A stretch of DNA of 8,096 nucleotides from an uncultured Chloroflexota bacterium (GTDB lineage Bacteria; Chloroflexota; Anaerolineae; Aggregatilineales; Phototrophicaceae): positions 1 to 8,096 of the forward strand of contig CALKIA010000121.1 in assembly GCA_937988705.1 (NCBI GenBank), read 5' to 3'. The notes under the pieces are model-generated. The model was not told the DNA's origin and did no database searches. It was given only the letters and a program-made list of their open reading frames with translations. Below, in pieces: positions 1 through 5,091 of the stretch. A program made the position numbers and the translations under genes. Numbering within the stretch: the first letter of the stretch is position 1; every line of letters starts with the position of its first letter.

Positions 1-588
1 AGTAACGTACACAAACGTGATGCCCACCCGCTGCTGGATGCTCTTAAGTTCAATCTGCATCTGCTGGCGCAGCTTGAGGTCCAATGCGCCGAGCGGCTCA
101 TCGAGCAGCAGCACGCTTGGGTGATTGATCAGCGCGCGCGCCAGTGCCACGCGCTGCCGCTGTCCGCCAGACAGTTGCGACGGCTTACGATCCGCCAGCC
201 CCGGCAGCCGCACCAGTTCTAGCATGTCGTGTACACGTTCCTGCCGTTCGCGCTTCGGCACCCGTTTGACCATCAGACCGTAACCGACGTTTTCGCCGAC
301 ACTCATGTGCGGGAATAGCGCATAGTCCTGGAATACGGTGTTCACATCGCGTTCGTACGGTGGCACACCGACGAGGCTGCGTCCGTGCAGCTCAATCTGG
401 CCCGCCGTCGGCTGCTCAAATCCCGCAATCAACCGTAAACACGTTGTCTTGCCTGACCCGGACGGACCCAGCATGGAGAAGAATTCGCCATCATACAATT
501 CCAGTGACACGTCATCCACGGCTCTCACCTCGCCAAAATGCCGCGAGACGTGCGAAAACCGGACGGCGACCGATCGCTGCTCAGCCAT
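1..588 (-). CDS. ydcT: Polyamine-type ABC importer ATPase (YdcT/PotA-like), 3' end cut by window
   Basis: This is the cytoplasmic ATP-hydrolysing subunit of a binding-protein-dependent importer, most likely for putrescine or a related polyamine. The first 196 residues are visible. They hold Walker A GPSGSGKTT (41-49), the Q-loop FQDYALFPHM (Q87), the signature LSGGQRQR (139-146), Walker B VLLLDEP (159-165) and the D-loop GALD (167-170). The window ends at FVYVT, one residue before the expected H-loop histidine, so the rest of the nucleotide-binding domain and the C-terminal TOBE-type domain lie beyond position 1. Segments such as EFFSMLGPSGSGKTTCLRL match E. coli YdcT as I remember it. The ATG at 588 overlaps the end of the dehydrogenase gene by 8 bp (ATGGCTGA), with only a weak GGTG upstream, so translational coupling is likely. 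Identification as a PotA-family ATPase is very secure; the substrate is inferred from the neighbours. Confidence 0.94.
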   Translation of the reverse strand, partial: MAEQRSVAVRFSHVSRHFGEVRAVDDVSLELYDGEFFSMLGPSGSGKTTCLRLIAGFEQPTAGQIELHGRSLVGVPPYERDVNTVFQDYALFPHMSVGENVGYGLMVKRVPKRERQERVHDMLELVRLPGLADRKPSQLSGGQRQRVALARALINHPSVLLLDEPLGALDLKLRQQMQIELKSIQQRVGITFVYVT

Positions 589-2023
589 TTTTCACCATGA
601 CGTGTTTGGTTATGCGGTAATCGTTCACGGCTTCGGCGGATAAATCCTTCCCGAAACCCGACTGTTTGAACCCACCATGTGGCGTTTCTGACGTCAGCGG
701 AATGTGATCATTGATCCATACGGTGCCGAATTCGAGTTCGCGGGCGATGCGCATCGCCCGGCCAATGTCTTTCGTCCAGACGGATGCAGCCAGCCCGTAC
801 AGCACATCATTACCTAGCCGAATCGCTTCACTCTCGCCATCGAAAGTACTGATCGTGAGCACTGGCCCGAAGATCTCGCTCTGGATCACTTCCGCTTTCT
901 GATCCACATCGGTGATGACGGTCGGCGCAAAGAAATAACCGCGTTCACGGTCAGCCGGGAGAGTCCCACCGGTCACAATGTTCGCGCCGGCAGCCCGCGC
1001 CCGTTCGACAAATCCCTGGACGCGTTCCCGCTGCGTACTAGAAATCAGCGGCCCCATCTGCACCCCAGCGTCAAACTGACGGCCAACTTTCACCCCACGC
1101 ATCCCCTCGACAATTGCTTCCAGCACATTGCTATACTGGCTTTTCTCAACATAAACGCGCGTCGCCGCCGTGCAGTCTTGTCCGGTATTAAAGGTCGAAG
1201 TGAGTGTCGCTACGGCGGCTACATTTTCAACATCCACATCGTCGAATACAATAAATGGCGCTTTTCCACCGAGTTCCAGATGCACGCGCTTGAGCGTGTC
1301 GCTTGCCGTCCGCATGATCTTCTTGCCCGTACCAGTTGAACCTGTCAAGCTCACCATCCGTACATCAGGATGCTCAACCAGCGCCTGACCGGTTTCATTT
1401 CCACCTGTGATGATATTGAGTACACCGGCGGGAATGCCCGCCTCGGCGCACAGTTCCGCCAGCATGAGTGTCGTGATCGGCGTGCCGGGCGCGGGCTTCA
1501 GGACTACTGTACAGCCCGCTGCGAGCGCCGGTCCAATCTTCCAGATAGCCATCATCAATGGATAGTTCCACGGCGTAATCTGGCCGACGACACCCACCGG
1601 TTCGCGCTGGTACATCGAAGTGAACCCCTTCGCGAATTCACCAGCGGAATGACCATGAGTATCTCGCGCCGCGGACGCGAAGAATCGAATGTTGTCGATG
1701 GTGAACGGCAGGTCAGCGCCGAGGCTGACAAAGCTGTAGGGCTTGCCCGTATTTTCCGATTCAGCGCGCGCAAATTCCTCCATCCGCGCTTGCAGCAGGT
1801 CGGCCAGTCGCCAGAGCACCAGTGACCGTTCGCTTGGGGTCAGGCGTGACCAACGCCCATCGTAGAAAGCAGTCCGTGCGGCGCTCACCGCGGCATCGAC
1901 ATCGGCCGCGCTCGCATTGACGACTTCGGCGATTACTTCGCCCGTCGCCGGATTTTCAATCGACAGGGTACTGCCATCTCGGCTGTCCACCCAAGCGCCA
2001 TTGATCCAAAGTTTGTGTCTCAT
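581..2023 (-). CDS. patD: Gamma-aminobutyraldehyde dehydrogenase (PatD/YdcW-like)
   Basis: This 480-residue cytoplasmic NAD-dependent aldehyde dehydrogenase is predicted to oxidise 4-aminobutyraldehyde (1-pyrroline) to GABA, the step after putrescine transamination. The length is normal for the family. Visible signatures are PWNYP with the oxyanion Asn153, VLKP with Lys176, the NAD-binding GSTGTG (228-233), the general base Glu250 in LELGGKAP, the nucleophile Cys284 in GQDCTAA, and EIFGP (383-387) with the cofactor-contacting Glu383. GQDCTAA, ELGGKAP and the C-terminal HVMVK resemble E. coli PatD as I recall it and are less typical of betaine aldehyde dehydrogenases. A related omega-aminoaldehyde dehydrogenase remains possible. 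It follows the binding-protein gene after 85 bp. An AAGG at 2033-2036, 9 nt from the ATG, is the probable ribosome binding site and lies beside a strong hairpin. No transaminase (PatA) gene is visible. Confidence 0.94.
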   Translation of the reverse strand: MRHKLWINGAWVDSRDGSTLSIENPATGEVIAEVVNASAADVDAAVSAARTAFYDGRWSRLTPSERSLVLWRLADLLQARMEEFARAESENTGKPYSFVSLGADLPFTIDNIRFFASAARDTHGHSAGEFAKGFTSMYQREPVGVVGQITPWNYPLMMAIWKIGPALAAGCTVVLKPAPGTPITTLMLAELCAEAGIPAGVLNIITGGNETGQALVEHPDVRMVSLTGSTGTGKKIMRTASDTLKRVHLELGGKAPFIVFDDVDVENVAAVATLTSTFNTGQDCTAATRVYVEKSQYSNVLEAIVEGMRGVKVGRQFDAGVQMGPLISSTQRERVQGFVERARAAGANIVTGGTLPADRERGYFFAPTVITDVDQKAEVIQSEIFGPVLTISTFDGESEAIRLGNDVLYGLAASVWTKDIGRAMRIARELEFGTVWINDHIPLTSETPHGGFKQSGFGKDLSAEAVNDYRITKHVMVKNG

Positions 2024-2032
2024 CGGGTTTAA

Positions 2033-2038
2033 CCTTTT
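2033..2038 (-). promoter_or_regulatory. Ribosome binding site of patD, partly inside a hairpin
   Basis: Read on the minus strand this is AAAAGG, 9 nt before the patD ATG. Its A residues can pair with a TTTTTG run at 2070-2075 on the far side of the palindrome, which could lower dehydrogenase translation relative to the binding protein. The pairing is visible; the effect on expression is inferred. Confidence 0.5.
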
Positions 2039-2075
2039 TGGAAAGACGCCGGGAATATTCCCGGCGTCTCAAAAA
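2035..2075 (-). terminator. Perfect 26-bp palindrome between ydcS and patD (leaky terminator or mRNA-stabilising hairpin)
   Basis: Positions 2044-2069 form a perfect inverted repeat with 13-nt arms (AGACGCCGGGAAT and its complement), giving a GC-rich stem closed by a small AT loop. TTTTTG (minus strand, 2075-2070) and CAAAAA (2040-2035) can add 6 bp beyond a 3-nt bulge. The minus-strand transcript has only UUUCC after the core stem, so it is not a textbook intrinsic terminator. Hairpins behind binding-protein genes in ABC importer operons commonly protect the upstream message and reduce downstream expression; that role is inferred here. On the plus strand the stem is followed by CAAAAA, so it is not a terminator in that direction either. 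Confidence 0.6.
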
Positions 2076-2108
2076 TACGAAGCGTTAAGTGAGTTATTCG
2101 GGGATAGA

Positions 2109-3290
2109 CTAACGACCGCCGATGACCGCAATGTAACTGGTCACCCATTCATAATATGGAACGCATACGTCGCCACGATCATCGCCACAGCTGGTGGTCG
2201 GCGTCTGCCAGAAATGAATCTGTTCGAAGTCGTCAAAGCCGTTGGTTGCACAGCCGGTATCCGTGAGCAGTTCATTGCCCGTGCAGGCGGCGGGAACCGA
2301 CGGAACCGATCCGAACCAGGCTGCGAGGTCGCCCTGCAGCTTCGGATTCAGCGAGTGCTCCAGCCACAAGTATGCGCAGTTCGGATGCGGCGCATCGACG
2401 TGCATCATCGTGCTGTCGGCCCAACCCGTCGAACCTTCTGCCGGGATGGTGCTGGCCACGGCTGCGCCCTGCGCGGCGAGCAAATTCACTTGGAACGGCC
2501 AAGAACTGGTTGCCACAACGCCTTCATTGACGAAATCGTCAATCTGGATAAAGGCATCATGCCAATAGCGCCCCACGAGCTGACGCTGCTGACGCAGCAG
2601 ATCCAGCGCCGCATTGAACTGATCGCGATCCAGCGCATACGGGCTGGTAATGCCGAGATCCGGGTTGGTTGCCATGAGATACAGGGCGGCATCAGCGATA
2701 TAGATCGGGCCATCATAGGCCTGAACGCGTCCGACGTTCGTTTCACCATCGGGCAGCGTCTGTTCTTCAAACACGACACTCCAGCTCGTTGGCGCTTCCG
2801 AGAACACTTCGCTGTTGTACATCAGCACATTAGGCCCCCATTGATAAGGGACGCCATAATGCTCTAGTTCGCCATCGCCGTTCGCGTCGATCGAGTGCCA
2901 CGGCGCATTCTGCAGCCGTTCATCAACGGTGCTCCAGCTCGGAATCAGGTCGGTGTTGAGGGGTTGCACACGCCCCCCCGCGACGAGGCGCAGGCTGGCA
3001 TCGCCAGACGCAGTAACCAGATCAAAGCGCCCTTCATTCATCAAGGTAACCATTTCATCGGAGGTGGCAGCTGTCTTCACATTGACGAGGCAGCCCGTTT
3101 CCGCTTCAAATTCAGTGACCCAGTCGTAGGCGGCATCCGTCTCGCCGCGCTCGATATAACCGGCCCAGGCAATGATATCCAGTGCTCCTTCCCCTGCCCC
3201 AACTTCACTCATCGGGGCATCCTGTGCGAAGGCGACACTCAACGGGATCAACAAACACAAAACAAATAGAAATAGCAAGCTGCGTTTCAT
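2109..3290 (-). CDS. ydcS: Polyamine-type periplasmic substrate-binding protein (YdcS-like)
   Basis: This 393-residue secreted protein is predicted to capture putrescine or a similar polyamine and hand it to the permease. A signal peptide covers residues 1-22 (MKR, a hydrophobic core, then AFA|QD). No lipobox surrounds Cys12, so cleavage by signal peptidase I is expected. Mature-protein segments LDIIAW, GYIERG, NVKTAATSDEM, DLVTASGDASLRL, VPYQWGPN, GRVQAYDGPIYIADAAL, NEGVVA, GDLAAWFGS and the C-terminal GGR follow E. coli YdcS closely as I recall it. There are two local differences: a DANGDGELE loop (135-143) resembling a calcium-binding turn, and a Cys368-Cys376 pair near the C-terminus. Cys67, 305, 336 and 347 appear to be shared with YdcS. 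The ATG at 3290 has an AGGAGAG site 5 nt upstream. It is the first gene of its operon, downstream of a strong promoter. YdcS has also been linked to polyhydroxybutyrate synthesis, but nothing here supports that role. Confidence 0.93.
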   Translation of the reverse strand: MKRSLLFLFVLCLLIPLSVAFAQDAPMSEVGAGEGALDIIAWAGYIERGETDAAYDWVTEFEAETGCLVNVKTAATSDEMVTLMNEGRFDLVTASGDASLRLVAGGRVQPLNTDLIPSWSTVDERLQNAPWHSIDANGDGELEHYGVPYQWGPNVLMYNSEVFSEAPTSWSVVFEEQTLPDGETNVGRVQAYDGPIYIADAALYLMATNPDLGITSPYALDRDQFNAALDLLRQQRQLVGRYWHDAFIQIDDFVNEGVVATSSWPFQVNLLAAQGAAVASTIPAEGSTGWADSTMMHVDAPHPNCAYLWLEHSLNPKLQGDLAAWFGSVPSVPAACTGNELLTDTGCATNGFDDFEQIHFWQTPTTSCGDDRGDVCVPYYEWVTSYIAVIGGR

Positions 3291-3295
3291 CGAAA

Positions 3296-3302
3296 CTCTC
3301 CT
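3296..3302 (-). promoter_or_regulatory. Strong ribosome binding site of ydcS
   Basis: The minus strand reads AGGAGAG, ending 5 nt before the ATG at 3290. It is the best Shine-Dalgarno match in the window, supports this start, and fits the high protein levels usually needed for a binding protein. Confidence 0.8.
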
Positions 3303-3338
3303 GAAATATAACTGTAGATTGATCGTGTGCCGTCGCCC

Positions 3339-3366
3339 ATTATAGCATTGACTTCATCGTTGTAAA
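3339..3366 (-). promoter_or_regulatory. Sigma70-type promoter with extended -10 for ydcS-patD-ydcT
   Basis: On the minus strand TTTACA (3366-3361, five of six consensus bases) is followed after 16 bp by a perfect TATAAT (3344-3339). TG one base before the -10 box gives an extended -10. Transcription should start near 3332, leaving a 5' leader of about 40 nt. The promoter lies in the only sizeable non-coding gap, directly before the ydcS ribosome binding site, which separates this operon from the ABC export operon upstream. I found no convincing operator palindrome next to it, so the regulator is unknown. Confidence 0.75.
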
Positions 3367-3385
3367 AAACATCCACATAAAGAAC

Positions 3386-3403
3386 AGATAGCAACGGCTA
3401 TCT
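3386..3403 (-). terminator. Weak hairpin over the stop codon of the export ATPase gene
   Basis: The minus strand can form a 7-bp stem (AGATAGC, loop CGTT, GCTATCT) whose 5' arm contains the TAG stop. It is followed by GTTCTTTATG, and a T6 run lies further on at 3364-3369. The stem is AT-rich and the T-tract is interrupted, so this is at best a weak terminator. It is the only candidate I see between the two operons. Confidence 0.35.
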
Positions 3404-4252
3404 CATGGCCAGCATATACCCGTCTTCTAGACTCGGTTCTACTGACCTTGCTGTATACCGTTCGTCGGGGGTGCCAATCACACGATACTGCACGCCCTCT
3501 TGCAGTTGTAGTGTCGAAACCACAGTGAGATTGCCGCTCGGACGTTCACCCGTCGTGATCATCGAATACACTTGGCCGCGTGCCTGTCCGATCAAGTCAC
3601 TTGGCTTGCCCCGGAATAACACCCGACCCTCGCGGATGATGGCCAGATCGTTACAGCTGTGGCTGATGTCCTCAATCACATGGGTGGAAAGAATCACCGT
3701 GCAGCGCGCGGCCATATCCGCGAGCAGGTTGCGAAAACGTACCCGTTCCTCCGGGTCGAGTCCGGCTGTCGGTTCATCCACAATGAGCAGCTTCGGGTAG
3801 CCTAATAACGCCTGCGCGATCCCGATGCGCCGCTTCATCCCACCCGAATATGTCTTGAGCCGCCGCGCTGCCTCATCGGTGAGCCGGACAACTTCCAGCA
3901 CTTCGGCAACCTGGCGCGCGCGTTCATGCTTATCGCTGATACCCTTCAACACGCCGATATAGTCGAGGAACTCGTGCCCCGTCAAATTCGGATATAAACC
4001 GAGTTCTTGCGGCAAGTAGCCCAACTGCCGTTTGACCGCGAGCTTACCGTGCTGTGTTGTGATATCTTCGCCGAACACCCGCACACTGCCGCTGCTGGGG
4101 CGCAGCAGACCAGCGATCACGCGCATCAGCGTGGTCTTGCCAGCGCCGTTCGGGCCAAGTAATCCGAACATGCCTGCCCCAATCTCCAATGACATGCCGC
4201 GCAGTGCCTGCACATCACGGTAGGATTTTGTCAGTGCCTGGATTTCGATCAT
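3398..4252 (-). CDS. ABC-2-type transporter ATPase (export family)
   Basis: This 284-residue cytoplasmic protein is the energy-providing subunit for the membrane proteins encoded just upstream. It has Walker A GPNGAGKTT (33-41), the Q-loop YLPQELGLYPNLT (Q82), the signature YSGGMKRR (135-142), Walker B LLIVDEP (155-161), the D-loop AGLDP (163-167) and the switch His191 in LSTHVIED. GPNGAGKTT and SGGMKRR are typical of the CcmA/NatA-like class serving ABC-2 permeases, not of sugar or polyamine importers. A C-terminal tail of about 60 residues (225-284) extends past the nucleotide-binding domain and has no motif I recognise. AAGGA lies 9 nt before the ATG, and the gap to the permease gene is 25 bp, so the genes are co-transcribed. 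All catalytic motifs are intact. The transported substrate cannot be read from this subunit. Confidence 0.95.
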   Translation of the reverse strand: MIEIQALTKSYRDVQALRGMSLEIGAGMFGLLGPNGAGKTTLMRVIAGLLRPSSGSVRVFGEDITTQHGKLAVKRQLGYLPQELGLYPNLTGHEFLDYIGVLKGISDKHERARQVAEVLEVVRLTDEAARRLKTYSGGMKRRIGIAQALLGYPKLLIVDEPTAGLDPEERVRFRNLLADMAARCTVILSTHVIEDISHSCNDLAIIREGRVLFRGKPSDLIGQARGQVYSMITTGERPSGNLTVVSTLQLQEGVQYRVIGTPDERYTARSVEPSLEDGYMLAMR

Positions 4253-4277
4253 CGTGATTATTCCTTCTCTTGCTCAT

Positions 4278-5069
4278 TTACTGACTGCGCCGCCGCCAGA
4301 TGAATGCCCCGCTGAAAACTAATAACAGTTCCAGTATTCCAATCACCAGCGACAGATAGACCGGAGGTGACACAATCCGCAGCTCATCATTCGGCGCCAG
4401 ATTAACATACGTGGTGATGATTGGTATCCGCGCCAGATTGATAAAGCCCATCAGTGTTGGCTGCTGAGCGCTTCCACCGGTGCCAATCAATAACGTCGAC
4501 ACGATGAAGACACAGATGACCAGCGCCGCTGCCCGGATGCGATTGGGTTGTGTGCCACCAATCAGGATTCCAATTCCCGTATTGATGATGAGAACCAGCG
4601 CCGCAACCACCCACATCTCGGCGTACCGCAGAACATCATAACTGCGCAGTGTTAGCCACCAGAGCACACCGTTGACCACAAAAGCCGCGGCTATCGCGCT
4701 GCCTCCTGCCGCCCAGTAGCCGACCAGCTTGCCAATCAGATATTCGCTCACGGTGACGGGGAGGCTTTCGATGAGTTCCAAGGTGCCGTAATGTCGGTCA
4801 GCGGGCAAACTCTCACTTGCACCAACTGGAAACCCAAAAACGACGAGCACAATCAAGGCCGGGAACGTCAGGAATGTCAGCATGACATTGGTTGAGATGC
4901 CGCCTTCAGTCGCATTGAGGCGCTGCGTTAACTCACCCTCGGGCAGAGAGTTCCAGATTAAGAGCCCGGCACAGGTGACCAATAACGTCGTCAGTGCTAG
5001 CACACGCAGAGAACGACCGCGCCACTGTAAGCGAAATTCATAACGCGCGATCCCGAGAATATTCTGCAT
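4278..5069 (-). CDS. ABC-2-type transporter permease
   Basis: This 263-residue inner-membrane protein has about six predicted helices, near residues 22-39, 62-84, 117-140, 150-171, 180-197 and 238-257. The N-terminus is short and basic (ARYEFRLQWRGRSLR) and the C-terminus is basic (WRRRSQ); both should face the cytoplasm. After helix 2 comes ADRHYGTLELIESLPVT (90-106), the cytoplasmic loop typical of ABC-2 permeases that contacts the ATPase. The length is normal for a single-domain half-permease. The ATG at 5069 has AAGGGG 7 nt upstream; the gene lies 22 bp after the hydrolase-permease gene and 25 bp before the ATPase gene. It probably pairs with another membrane subunit of this operon to form the translocation path. 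The family assignment is strong; the cargo is unknown. Confidence 0.9.
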   Translation of the reverse strand: MQNILGIARYEFRLQWRGRSLRVLALTTLLVTCAGLLIWNSLPEGELTQRLNATEGGISTNVMLTFLTFPALIVLVVFGFPVGASESLPADRHYGTLELIESLPVTVSEYLIGKLVGYWAAGGSAIAAAFVVNGVLWWLTLRSYDVLRYAEMWVVAALVLIINTGIGILIGGTQPNRIRAAALVICVFIVSTLLIGTGGSAQQPTLMGFINLARIPIITTYVNLAPNDELRIVSPPVYLSLVIGILELLLVFSGAFIWRRRSQ

Positions 5070-5091
5070 AGAAAATCCCCTTTCCTACTCG

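Noticed and set aside
1370..1825. A 151-codon plus-strand frame opposite patD
   Set aside because: It is fully contained in the antisense strand of a conserved dehydrogenase gene, with no ribosome binding site or family resemblance.
2044..2069. The palindrome as an operator for a regulator or as an insertion-element end
   Set aside because: It sits at the end of the binding-protein gene with no promoter beside it, and no transposase, flanking repeat or second copy is visible. An RNA hairpin explains it better.
1917..2867. A 316-codon open frame on the plus strand, antisense to the ydcS-patD junction
   Set aside because: It lies opposite two convincing genes and spans their intergenic hairpin. 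Its product has low-complexity, Arg- and Gln-rich character and no recognisable domain, as expected for a shadow frame in fairly GC-rich coding DNA.
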